From Actinophytocola sp963826035 (GTDB lineage Bacteria; Actinomycetota; Actinomycetes; Mycobacteriales; Pseudonocardiaceae): a DNA stretch of 64,000 nt. Under the pieces are notes generated by a model. It was not told where the DNA came from. It ran no database searches and was given only the letters and a program-made list of their open reading frames with translations. Below are positions 16,037-25,057 of the stretch, piece by piece. Position numbers and translations under genes: made by a program. The stretch covers positions 1,167,678 through 1,231,677 of the forward strand of contig CAWGVZ010000004.1 of NCBI GenBank assembly GCA_963826035.1, written 5' to 3'. Every line of letters begins with the position of its first letter. Position 1 is the first letter of the stretch.

Positions 16037-17178
16037 CGCTCCAGCAGGTGGGCGCGCTCGGCTTCGTTCTCGCACAGCCGGATCGCCTCGCTGAAGGAGC
16101 GACGCGCGTCGTCGACCAGGCCGGCCCGGGCCTGCAGCTCGGCAACGGTCGCGGGAAGGCGGTGGCCGGGGAGCTCGAGCCCGTCGAGGAGACGGAGACC
16201 CGCGTGCGGGCCGTCGGTCTCGGTGACGGCCACCGCGCGGTTGAGCCGGACCACGGGCGAGCCGGTGAGCGCCTCGAGCTCGGCGTACCAGCCGGCGATC
16301 CGGGTCCAGTCGGTCGCGGCGGCTGTCGGCGCGACGGCGTGCTCGGCAGCGATCAGCGCCTGCAGCAGGTACGCCGTGGAGGGCGCAGTCAGCAGCGGTG
16401 ACAACAACGCGAGTGCCTCGGCGATCTCGTCGGCGCGCCAACGAGATCGGTCCTGGTCCGGCAGCAGCACGAGCCGCTCTCCCGCGACTCTCGCGTCGCG
16501 TCGCGAGTGCTGCAGCAGCATCAAGGCGAGCAACGCGTCGAGGTCGGCGTACTCCTCGGGCAGCACGGAGCGCAGTACGCGCACCAGCCGGATCGCCTCG
16601 CCCGCCGGCTCGGGGCGGAGTACGTCGGCGCCCGAGCCGGGGGCGTAGCCCGCGGTGAAGGCGAGGTAGGCGATGTCGGCGACGAGGGCCACGCGCGCTT
16701 CGAGCTCGGCGCCGGTGGGCACCGTGAACGACTCACCCGCGAGCCGCTTGCGGGCCCGGGTCAGCCGGGCGGCCATCGTGGCCTGCGAGACCAGGAACAA
16801 CCGTGCGATGTCTGCGGTGCTCACACCGAGCACCAGGCGCAGTGTGAGAGCAGCGGCGCTCTCGGGAGCCAGCGTCGGGTGGGCACACAGCAGCACCAGT
16901 CGCAGTCGCTCGTCCACGACCGGCTCGCCGACGTCCGCCATCACGCGCTGCGCCTCCTCGGTGACATGGGCCTCCACCGCCAGCAGCGGCAGCTTGCGAC
17001 CGGCCACCGCCTCGGCGCGCAACCGGTCGACGATCCGGTGCCGGGCAGCGGTCAGCAGCCAGGCCGTCGGGTTGTCCGGCACTCGGTCCGGCCAGGTGCG
17101 GGCGGCCGCCTCGAACGCGTCGCCGAGTCCGTCCTCGGCCAGGTCGAGACGGCGGTACTGCGCGACGAGCAGGGCCAC
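16021..17178 (-). CDS. ECF42-type RNA polymerase sigma factor (DUF6596 C-terminal domain)
   Basis: Sigma-70 region 2 (GDAFEAAARTWPDR, PTAWLLTAARHRIVDRLR) and region 4 (RLVLGVSTADIARLFLVSQATMAARLTRARKRL) are followed by a long helical DUF6596/TPR-like domain, the hallmark of ECF42. No ATG/GTG/TTG exists where region 2 should begin. The frame continues upstream to a CTG at 17223 that overlaps the stop of the preceding gene (CTGA) and would add TELERVLRNEWAR, the expected N-terminus. The upstream neighbour is a DGPF protein, the standard ECF42 partner, and no anti-sigma factor is present. Confidence 0.87.
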   Translation of the reverse strand: MALLVAQYRRLDLAEDGLGDAFEAAARTWPDRVPDNPTAWLLTAARHRIVDRLRAEAVAGRKLPLLAVEAHVTEEAQRVMADVGEPVVDERLRLVLLCAHPTLAPESAAALTLRLVLGVSTADIARLFLVSQATMAARLTRARKRLAGESFTVPTGAELEARVALVADIAYLAFTAGYAPGSGADVLRPEPAGEAIRLVRVLRSVLPEEYADLDALLALMLLQHSRRDARVAGERLVLLPDQDRSRWRADEIAEALALLSPLLTAPSTAYLLQALIAAEHAVAPTAAATDWTRIAGWYAELEALTGSPVVRLNRAVAVTETDGPHAGLRLLDGLELPGHRLPATVAELQARAGLVDDARRSFSEAIRLCENEAERAHLLERQASL

Positions 17179-17219
17179 CAGCCGGGCCCACTCGTTGCGC
17201 AGGACACGTTCGAGCTCGG

Positions 17220-17585
17220 TCAGCCGTCGGCCTCGCTGCCGAGCAGCATCTGCCGGACCTCGATCCCGCTCTCCACGTCGGCGAGGATGCCGACACAGTC
17301 GAGCAGGTCGTCGAGGTCGTCGGACTCGACGAGGTAGAACCCGGTCAGCTGCTCTACGGTCTCGGCGTACGGGCCCTGGGTGATCGCGAGCCCGTCGGCA
17401 CTGCGGCGGACGACGCGCGCCTGCTTGGAGTCGGCGAGTTCTGCTCCGCCGGTGACCTTGTGGCCGCGGGCGGCCAGCGCCTCGGCGAACTGGGAGTGCT
17501 TGGCGTAGACGGCCTGCTTCTCGTCTTCAGGGGTGGCGGCCCAGACGGACTCGTCTCCGGGTAGCAACACGACGTAGGAAGTCAT
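17220..17585 (-). CDS. YciI/DGPF domain protein, ECF42 partner
   Basis: 121 residues from ATG 17585; GTG 17588 is the alternative. Ferredoxin-like YCII fold: SYVVLLPGDESVWAATPEDE, the HSQFAEALAARGHKVTGG segment, and ITQGPYAETVEQLTGFYLVESDD. The last corresponds to the DGPF/DGPYAETKE motif, here with QGPY in place of DGPF. DGPF proteins are regularly encoded with ECF42 sigma factors and are thought to be linked to their control or target set. Its stop overlaps the likely CTG start of the sigma gene. Confidence 0.85.
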   Translation of the reverse strand: MTSYVVLLPGDESVWAATPEDEKQAVYAKHSQFAEALAARGHKVTGGAELADSKQARVVRRSADGLAITQGPYAETVEQLTGFYLVESDDLDDLLDCVGILADVESGIEVRQMLLGSEADG

Positions 17586-17715
17586 CACGGTCCTTTCGGT
17601 GGTCGGGTCAGTCTCTCAGGGTGATGACGTCCGAGCCGGGCGAAAATCGACAGGTCGGCCGCCGGTAGTCTGCGCGGAGATCCCGATCGCCCCCTGATCG
17701 CTCCGAGGAGCCCGC

Positions 17716-18543
17716 GTGACCCCCAACCCAGCCGCTGATCTGTACCTCGATCTGATGGCCAAGATCCTGACCAGATACGGCTTCGAGGGCCGCAACGTCA
17801 CGGTCCACCTCCCGGGCCGCTCCTACGAGTCCTACCTCTGGGAGCTGCTGAAGGGCACCCTCTCCGGGCGGGACATCCGGATGGTCGAGCCGGGCGAGTT
17901 CGACGCGGCCACCCGCGAGGACGGCAAGGACTGGCCCGCCGACGCCGAGTCGATGATCGGCATGAAGCGGATGCGCAACATCCGCGCCTGTGTCGAGAGC
18001 GTGCTCGAGGACGACGTGCCAGGAGACCTGATCGAGACCGGCGCCTGGCGCGGCGGGTCGACCATCTTCATGCGCGCGATCCTCGCGGCATACGGCGACA
18101 CGACCCGCAAGGTCTGGGTGGCCGACTCGTTCGAAGGCCTGCCCGAGCCTGACGCCAAGAAGCACTCGGCCGACACCGGCGACCAGCACCACACCCGCTC
18201 CGACCTCGCGGTCTCGGTGGAGATGGTCAAGGCGAACTTCCAGCGCTACGACCTCCTGGACGACCAGGTGGAGCTCCTGGTCGGCTGGTTCTCCGACACG
18301 TTGCCGGTCGCACCGATCGACAAGCTGTCGGTGCTGCGGCTCGACGGAGACATGTACTCCTCGACCATCGATGCGCTCGACGCCCTCTACGACAAGGTGT
18401 CGCCCGGTGGCTACGTGATCGTCGACGACTACGGCGCGGTGCCGGCCTGCGCGAAGGCCATCCACGACTTCCGCGACGCACACGGCATCACCGAGCCGCT
18501 GCAGGAGATCGACTGGGCGGGCCAGTTCTGGAGGAAGTCGTGA
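17716..18543 (+). CDS. TylF/MycF family O-methyltransferase
   Basis: 275 residues from GTG 17716 with GAGGAG upstream. It matches the macrocin O-methyltransferase family: GMKRMRNIRACVESVLEDDVPGDLIETGAWRGG (SAM-binding region), VWVADSFEGLPEPD, and LRLDGDMYSSTIDALDALYDKVSPGGYVIVDDYGAVPAC, whose acidic residues bind Mg2+. Family members methylate sugar hydroxyls on natural products or glycans. It heads a three-gene operon with GTGA overlaps into a coiled-coil protein and an ATP-grasp enzyme. No macrolide genes are nearby, so a surface glycan or small molecule is as likely. Confidence 0.87.
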   Translation: MTPNPAADLYLDLMAKILTRYGFEGRNVTVHLPGRSYESYLWELLKGTLSGRDIRMVEPGEFDAATREDGKDWPADAESMIGMKRMRNIRACVESVLEDDVPGDLIETGAWRGGSTIFMRAILAAYGDTTRKVWVADSFEGLPEPDAKKHSADTGDQHHTRSDLAVSVEMVKANFQRYDLLDDQVELLVGWFSDTLPVAPIDKLSVLRLDGDMYSSTIDALDALYDKVSPGGYVIVDDYGAVPACAKAIHDFRDAHGITEPLQEIDWAGQFWRKS

Positions 18544-18872
18544 CCGACTCCAGCAATGGCACCGACACCGCCACCGACTACGAGCAGGGCGTCGCCAAGC
18601 TCGAGCGGGAGCTGGCCTTCGCCCGCCGTAACGGAGCCCTTGCGGTCAAGCAGATGCACGCTTTGCTGACCAGGGAGCTGAAGAGAGCCGAACGCGAGCT
18701 CGAGAAGGCCAGGGCCCGCAACGCGAAGCTGCGGCAGCGGGCCGACGATGCCAAGCAGCGGGCACGGATGGCCGAGGACGAGCTGTCGCGGATCAAGGGG
18801 AGCACCACCTGGAAGGCCGGCCGGGCCGTGGTTGCGGTGCCGTCGCGGATCCGGCGCTTGGGCCGCGGGTGA
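18540..18872 (+). CDS. Coiled-coil protein of unknown function
   Basis: 110 residues from a GTG overlapping the methyltransferase stop. Residues ~15-85 are a strongly charged Glu/Lys/Arg/Ala helix with heptad spacing (KLERELAFARRNGAL, LKRAERELEKARARNAKLRQ). The C-terminus is SRIKGSTTWKAGRAVVAVPSRIRRLGRG in pattern; S-x-TW-K-x-GR followed by P-x-RI-RRL is often seen at the ends of coiled coils attached to glycosyltransferase or methyltransferase operons. Its role is not known. It may hold its two neighbours together or at the membrane. Confidence 0.75.
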   Translation: MTDSSNGTDTATDYEQGVAKLERELAFARRNGALAVKQMHALLTRELKRAERELEKARARNAKLRQRADDAKQRARMAEDELSRIKGSTTWKAGRAVVAVPSRIRRLGRG

Positions 18873-19732
18873 CCTCCGTCCTCCTGGCGACCTTCACCCT
18901 GATGCCCGAGGGTGAGCCCAACGGAGACGTCTTGCTTCCCGCGGCGCTGGCGGCGCGCGGTATCGACGCGGAGTGGGTGCGGTGGGACGACCGGACTGTC
19001 GACTGGTCCGCAGCCGACCTGGTCGCCGTCCGCTCCACCTGGGACTACCAGCGCCGCTGCACCGAGTTCCTGGCCTGGGCCCGCGCCACCGAGAAGGTCA
19101 CTCGCGTGCTCAACGGTGCCGAGGTGTTCGCCTGGAACGCCGACAAGGCCTACCTGACCGAGCTGGCCGGCGACGTCGACGTGGTGCCGACCGAGCTCCT
19201 CGACGACGCCACGCTGGTCACCGGCCTCCAGGCAGCGGTCGACCGCTGGGGCCCCGCGGTGATCAAGCCACGCACGGGAGCCGGAGGCGTCGGCGTCGTG
19301 ATCGCCGAGAGCATCCTCGACGAGCGCCTCGTTGGGCTCTCGCCGGCTCCCTGGATCGTGCAGCCGCTGGTCGAGTCGGTGCGCACCACCGGCGAGACCT
19401 CGGTCTACGTCTTCGGCGGATGTTTCGAGGGCCGTGCCGTCTCCCAGGTCGACAAGCTCGCCATGGGTAGCGAGATCCGCGTGCACGAGTACCACGGCGG
19501 CCAGAGCCGCCGGGCCGAGCTCGGCACCGAGCAGGCAGCCCTGGCCGAGGCAGCGGTGCGCGCGGCCGAGAAGCTTCTCGACACCGAGCTCACCTACGCC
19601 CGCGTCGACATGATGGTCTGGAACGGCCGCTGGTCGGTCTCCGAGCTCGAGCTGATCGAGCCGGGCCTCTACCTCGACATCGACCCCGCGAACGCCGACC
19701 TCTTCGCCGAGCTCGTCGCCTCGTTGGTCTGA
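18869..19732 (+). CDS. ATP-grasp superfamily ligase
   Basis: 287 residues from a GTG overlapping the coiled-coil stop. RimK/glutathione-synthetase-like layout: N-terminal VRSTWDYQRRCTEFLAWA, the ATP-binding strand AVIKPRTGAGGVGV (Lys and Gly-rich loop), WIVQPLVESVRTTGETSVYVFGG, and the metal-binding end TYARVDMMVW to VSELELIEPGLYLDIDP (Asp, Glu and Glu). ATP-grasp enzymes join a carboxylate to an amine or thiol through an acyl-phosphate. The product of this operon is unknown. Confidence 0.85.
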   Translation: MTSVLLATFTLMPEGEPNGDVLLPAALAARGIDAEWVRWDDRTVDWSAADLVAVRSTWDYQRRCTEFLAWARATEKVTRVLNGAEVFAWNADKAYLTELAGDVDVVPTELLDDATLVTGLQAAVDRWGPAVIKPRTGAGGVGVVIAESILDERLVGLSPAPWIVQPLVESVRTTGETSVYVFGGCFEGRAVSQVDKLAMGSEIRVHEYHGGQSRRAELGTEQAALAEAAVRAAEKLLDTELTYARVDMMVWNGRWSVSELELIEPGLYLDIDPANADLFAELVASLV

Positions 19733-19825
19733 TCGGCTCTGTGGTTTCGAGACTCGTCGCTGACGCTCCTCACACCTCAACCACTCACCCGCCAACTTCT
19801 TGGCCCTCCTGCGCATCACAGAGGC

Positions 19826-19984
19826 ATGAACACCCATAAGACCTCATTGGCAGTGATCCTCGCCGCGGCGACCGTGGTGATCTCGACCACCGCTGGGACA
19901 GCAGAAGCGCAGGGCTCGGCGGACGTCTCTCACGACCGGGGGATCTGGTATTTCCAGGGGGGCGTCCACGCGATTCCCCGCTAG
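19826..19984 (+). CDS. Small secreted peptide (52 aa)
   Basis: A 53-codon frame starting MNTHKTSLAVILAAATVV, with a typical signal peptide ending STTAGTAEAQG (Ala-x-Ala site). The mature part would be only about 24 residues (GSADVSHDRGIWYFQGGVHA and a few more). GAGG lies a few bases before the ATG. Basic N-terminus, hydrophobic core and signal peptidase site fall in the right order, which is unlikely by chance. I recognise no family. Later sequence up to groEL contains no other gene. Confidence 0.5.
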   Translation: MNTHKTSLAVILAAATVVISTTAGTAEAQGSADVSHDRGIWYFQGGVHAIPR

Positions 19985-20034
19985 ACCACACGGAGTTCCT
20001 TGCATCGTCGAGGCGCTGCGAGCCTGACCCACTG

Positions 20035-20061
20035 TTTGCACTCGGAGGGGTCGAGTGCTAA
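20035..20061 (+). promoter_or_regulatory. CIRCE element 1 (HrcA operator)
   Basis: TTTGCACTC, 9 nt, GAGTGCTAA. The consensus is TTAGCACTC-N9-GAGTGCTAA; the right arm is perfect and the left arm matches 8 of 9. It lies about 180 bases upstream of groEL. HrcA repressor binding here would keep groEL low until heat shock. Confidence 0.85.
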
Positions 20062-20069
20062 ACATGAGG

Positions 20070-20096
20070 CTGGCACTCTCGTCATGAGAGTGACAA
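20070..20096 (+). promoter_or_regulatory. CIRCE element 2 (HrcA operator)
   Basis: CTGGCACTC, 9 nt, GAGTGACAA: the core GCACTC-N9-GAGTG is intact and the outer bases are degenerate. It sits 8 bases after the first CIRCE, giving a tandem operator upstream of groEL. Confidence 0.8.
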
Positions 20097-20237
20097 CGCA
20101 CTACCCAACAAATCCCCGGATCGGGGAGTTGAGATCAGCAGCGTCGGCGGGAAGGGTCCGCCGGATCGGCCTGGTCGTCCGTCGCGGGCAACGAACCGGT
20201 CCGTCCAAGCTCTGAATGCGAAGGAATCGCTGGAGTT

Positions 20238-21872
<1,635 letters not shown>

Positions 21873-21893
21873 TCCACGCCTCTCCCTAACGAA

Positions 21894-21929
21894 CAGCAGG
21901 GCCCCCGCCGAGAGGCGGGGGCCCTGCTG
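21894..21929 (+). terminator. Terminator hairpin after groEL
   Basis: A perfect 16-bp stem (CAGCAGGGCCCCCGCC at 21894-21909 with 21914-21929) closes a GAGA loop, followed by CTTTC. It begins 21 bases after the groEL stop and, being symmetrical, may also stop the convergent gene at 21944. Confidence 0.88.
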
Positions 21930-21943
21930 CTTTCAGGTGGCTA

Positions 21944-22645
21944 TCAGCTGCCGACGGACATGAAGGCGCAGTAGGCACCGGGCGTGTCCGCCTCGAAGGC
22001 GACCATGAGGGCACCGTCGGATGCGGTGCTGATCATGATCGGTCGGTCCTGGGCCGGCGAGTCCGCAGGGATCCGCAGCACCCAGTCGTCGCCCTGGTGG
22101 GTGAGCGTGGCGGGTTCGCCGACGCCGCCGCCGCAATCCGGCAGGTCGGTGACCTGGCCGTCGGCCGGCTCGGCCTGGTCGACCCTGCCGCCGCCCTCGT
22201 CCTCCGCCTCGAATTCGTAGGACAGCTCGCCACCCTCGGGCACTTCCTCGGCGATCCCATCCGGGAACTTGTAGGTGATGATGCCGTCCTCTTCGGCCGG
22301 CGACGGCTGGAAGCTGACGTCCGCGTCGATCCCGTGCTCGCGAAGCGCCGCTTCGAGCCCGGCGGAGTCCTCGATCCGGTGGATGGTGACCACGACGTCA
22401 CCGTCGGCGCTCTCCGAGACGGCGTACGCCGGACTGGCTCCGGGGCCTCCGGGCGAGGCGATGACGACGGCGGTCGCCGCAGCAGCGGCCACGGCAACTC
22501 CGACGGCCCACCGGCGCCGGTGCCGGCGAGGTGGGTCGGCGACGACCTCGGGCGCGGGGCGGGTCGCGACGTGCTCGCGAAGCTCGGTCAGCAGCGCGGA
22601 CTCGAAGTGGTCGAGAGGGCGCGGGTGGGCGGGGTGGGTGTTCAC
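21944..22645 (-). CDS. Membrane-anchored protein paired with ECF sigma factor (possible anti-sigma)
   Basis: 233 residues from GTG 22645, overlapping the end of the sigma gene by 4 bases. A cytoplasmic N-terminal stretch of ~50 residues (ESALLTELREHVATRPAPEVV, then Arg-rich) precedes one membrane helix (WAVGVAVAAAAATAVVIASP) and an acidic extracytoplasmic domain with a Cys pair (LPDCGGG, GAYCAFM). No recognisable zinc anti-sigma motif (HxxxCxxC) is present. Membrane topology plus coupling to a sigma gene suggest an anti-sigma or sensor role, which is inference. Confidence 0.65.
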   Translation of the reverse strand: MNTHPAHPRPLDHFESALLTELREHVATRPAPEVVADPPRRHRRRWAVGVAVAAAAATAVVIASPGGPGASPAYAVSESADGDVVVTIHRIEDSAGLEAALREHGIDADVSFQPSPAEEDGIITYKFPDGIAEEVPEGGELSYEFEAEDEGGGRVDQAEPADGQVTDLPDCGGGVGEPATLTHQGDDWVLRIPADSPAQDRPIMISTASDGALMVAFEADTPGAYCAFMSVGS

Positions 22646-23241
22646 GGGGTGACCTCCGGGGTGAGCGCGCCGAGGAAGCCCGGGTCAGGCTCCTCACGAC
22701 GCAGGGTGGTTGTGAGCCGAGCCCGGCTGCGGTGCAGCCGGACCCGCGCGGTGGCCGGCTTCACCCCCAGGCTCCGTGCGGCGTCGGCGACGGAGAGGCC
22801 GTCGAGCGCGACCATCTCGAGCAGCTTGCGGTCGTCGTCGCTGAGCCCGTCGAGAGCCCGGTAGAGCCGCCGCGACTCACGCTCGGCGTCGATCCGTTCC
22901 TCGATCCGGGCCATCGACGCCGGGTCCAGCAGCCGGTGGCCACTGATCCGCCGGGTGGCTTGCAGCTCGCGGCTGCGCCGCCGTACCTCCGACGCGATCG
23001 TGTTGCGACCGACGCCGTAGAGCCAGGCGATCACCGACCCCCGGTCGGAGGCGTAGGTGTGGGCGCCGTCGATGGCGGCCAGGAACACGTCGGTGGTGAG
23101 GTCAGCGGCGAGATGCGGGTCGTCGACCCGCCGGGCCACGAACCGCTGCACCGCCTCGAGATGGTCGCGGTAGAAGGCCTCGAACGCGTCTGGCTCGTGC
23201 CCGATCCGGGTCAAGGGCTCGTAGGGGGCTGGCATACCCAT
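22642..23241 (-). CDS. ECF RNA polymerase sigma factor
   Basis: 199 residues from ATG 23241. Region 2: EAFYRDHLEAVQRFVARRV, DLTTDVFLAAIDGAHTY, VIAWLYGVGRNTIASEVRRRS. Region 4: LSDDDRKLLEMVALDGLSVADAARSLGVKPATARVRLHRSRARL. It redirects RNA polymerase to a specific stress or envelope regulon. The partner membrane protein follows with a 4-base overlap. It is divergent, across 57 bases, from a second ECF gene at 23299. Confidence 0.9.
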   Translation of the reverse strand: MGMPAPYEPLTRIGHEPDAFEAFYRDHLEAVQRFVARRVDDPHLAADLTTDVFLAAIDGAHTYASDRGSVIAWLYGVGRNTIASEVRRRSRELQATRRISGHRLLDPASMARIEERIDAERESRRLYRALDGLSDDDRKLLEMVALDGLSVADAARSLGVKPATARVRLHRSRARLTTTLRREEPDPGFLGALTPEVTP

Positions 23242-23298
23242 ACTTGGACGATAGGCACCCGGGCGTTACCAATTGCCGCGATGTGAAACCGTTGCAGA

Positions 23299-23826
23299 GT
23301 GTCCGACCACGAGCGGTTCGAAGTGCTGGCCAGGGAGCTGGTCGAACCGTTGCGCCGTTTTCTGGCCCGACGCACCGACCCCGCGACCGTCGACGACGTC
23401 CTCGCCGACACGCTGCTGGTCTGTTGGCGCCGGCTCGACGACGTCCCCGACGAGCCCCTTCCCTGGGCGTACGGCGTCGCGCGCAACTGCCTGGCCAACG
23501 CTCTGCGCAGCGACCGTCGGCAGGAGCGGCTCGCGGCGAAGGTGGCCGCGGTCGACCCGCCGGACGCGTCGACACCCGAGCCGGGTGACGGCGACCCGGA
23601 CCTCGCCGAGGCGCTCGAGGCCCTGTCGGAGACCGACGCCGAGCTGCTGCGCCTGTGGGCCTGGGAGCAGCTGACGCCAGCCGAGATCGCGGAGGCCCTC
23701 GAGATCACCGCCAACGCGGCGAGCGTGCGCCTGCACCGGGCCAAGGAGAAGCTCCGGGTGGAGCTCGGTAAGAAGAGCACCGGTGCCGGACATGAGGAGT
23801 CGAGAGAGGGGAGGCAACAGCCATGA
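23299..23826 (+). CDS. ECF RNA polymerase sigma factor (second, divergent)
   Basis: 175 residues from GTG 23299. Region 2: LVEPLRRFLARRTDPATVDDVLADTLLVCWRRLDDVP and PWAYGVARNCLANALRSDRR. Region 4: LSETDAELLRLWAWEQLTPAEIAEALEITANAASVRLHRAKEKL. It differs clearly from the neighbouring sigma factor. It is coupled by ATGA to a membrane protein of its own. The 57-bp divergent region with the other sigma gene must hold both promoters. Confidence 0.9.
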   Translation: MSDHERFEVLARELVEPLRRFLARRTDPATVDDVLADTLLVCWRRLDDVPDEPLPWAYGVARNCLANALRSDRRQERLAAKVAAVDPPDASTPEPGDGDPDLAEALEALSETDAELLRLWAWEQLTPAEIAEALEITANAASVRLHRAKEKLRVELGKKSTGAGHEESREGRQQP

Positions 23827-24458
23827 CCGAGGACGACGACCTGCGAGACCAGCTTCGGGCGCTGGACCCTGCCGCCTCTCTGCGACCGGCCGACCCCGTC
23901 TGGGTGGCCCGACTCCTGGAGGACACGATGAGCAACGACGTCGACAGCGACATCCCCGAGACCCGGGAGACCGGCGTCCACGAGCGCAGCCGGTTCACCT
24001 GGCTGGTCGCTGCAGCGGCGGTCCTGCTCATCGCGGGCGTCGGCGGCTTCATCCTGCTCGACCGGGGTACCGACGACGTACCGGCTGCCGGCACGGGCGA
24101 CCAGGCCCCGACAGTGACCACGCTCGGCGTGCCGGGGAGTGGTCTCGCCGCGAAGTGTGCTGTCCCCTCGGCACAGCTCCTCGCCGGGCATCCGCTCGCG
24201 TTCGACGGCGTGGTCGACGACATCACCGACGGCGTGGTCACCCTGACGCCCACGATGTTCTACGCCGGCGAACCCACCGACCGGGTGCGGGTCGAGGCCC
24301 CGCCGGAAGAGCTCCAGCAGCTGCTCCTGTCCGTGAACTTCGAGGTAGGCCAGCGCTATCTCGTCTCGGCGAGCGACGGCCAGGTGTCCGTGTGCGGCTT
24401 CAGCGGGCCGTGGTCGGCTGAGCTGGAGCAGCTCTACGTCGAGGCCTTCGCCGGGTGA
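23823..24458 (+). CDS. Membrane protein paired with ECF sigma factor (possible anti-sigma)
   Basis: 211 residues; its ATG overlaps the sigma stop. An acidic cytoplasmic N-terminus (EDDDLRDQLRALDPAASLRPADPVWVARLLEDTM) precedes one membrane helix (FTWLVAAAAVLLIAGVGGFILL) and an extracytoplasmic domain with Cys residues in AAKCAVPSAQ and VSVCGFSGPW. The layout matches that of its opposite number at 21944, although the sequences differ. It probably binds or signals to the sigma factor (inference from topology and coupling). Confidence 0.68.
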   Translation: MTEDDDLRDQLRALDPAASLRPADPVWVARLLEDTMSNDVDSDIPETRETGVHERSRFTWLVAAAAVLLIAGVGGFILLDRGTDDVPAAGTGDQAPTVTTLGVPGSGLAAKCAVPSAQLLAGHPLAFDGVVDDITDGVVTLTPTMFYAGEPTDRVRVEAPPEELQQLLLSVNFEVGQRYLVSASDGQVSVCGFSGPWSAELEQLYVEAFAG

Positions 24459-24465
24459 CGAGTCG

Positions 24466-25017
24466 GTGACCATCGCGGGACTACTGCTGGCCGCCGGAGC
24501 GGGTACCCGGATGGGGATGCCGAAGGCCCTGGTCCGCGATGCCGACGGCACGCCGTGGCTGCAGCGATCCGTGGCAGCCCTCGTCGACGCCGGCTGCGAG
24601 CAGGTCACCGTGGTGCTGGGAGCGCGGGCCGAGGAAGCGCGGGCCCTGACACCGGAGAGCGCGACGGTGGTCGTGGCCGACGACTGGGCGGACGGGATGT
24701 CGGCCTCGTTGCGCGCCGGCCTGCGAGCCCTGGGCGATGCCGACTCGGCCGTGCTCACCCTGGTCGACCTCCCCGATGTCACGGCCGAGGTGATCCGCCG
24801 GGTCGTGGCCGCCGGCGCCGGACCGACCACCCTCAGCCGGGCGACGTACGACGGCAGGCCGGGTCACCCGGTCGTGATCGGGCGCGAGCACTGGGCCGGC
24901 GTGATCGCGTCGGCGACCGGCGACTTCGGTGCTCGCCACTACCTCGACGCCCATGAGGTCACCGTTGTCGAGTGCGGTGACCTGGCCACCGGTCGCGACC
25001 AGGACTCCATCGCCTAG
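24466..25017 (+). CDS. MobA-like nucleotidyltransferase (molybdenum cofactor cytidylyltransferase type)
   Basis: 183 residues from GTG 24466. NTP-transferase fold with the signature LLLAAGAGTRMGMPKAL, then VVLGARAEEAR, LTLVDLPDV (metal-binding Asp) and GRPGHPVVIGREHW. The last pattern is typical of MocA, which makes molybdopterin cytosine dinucleotide, the cofactor form used by CO-dehydrogenase and aldehyde-oxidase-like enzymes. CoxD, CoxE and XdhC homologues follow, so a maturation role fits well. Confidence 0.85.
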   Translation: MTIAGLLLAAGAGTRMGMPKALVRDADGTPWLQRSVAALVDAGCEQVTVVLGARAEEARALTPESATVVVADDWADGMSASLRAGLRALGDADSAVLTLVDLPDVTAEVIRRVVAAGAGPTTLSRATYDGRPGHPVVIGREHWAGVIASATGDFGARHYLDAHEVTVVECGDLATGRDQDSIA

Positions 25018-25057
25018 GCCAACCTCCGGCCAACACCCCGCTGAGTAGCCTGAACAG

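Noticed and set aside
20000..20215. 71-codon frame between the small peptide and groEL
   Set aside because: It runs through both CIRCE operators and the promoter region and shows no protein features.
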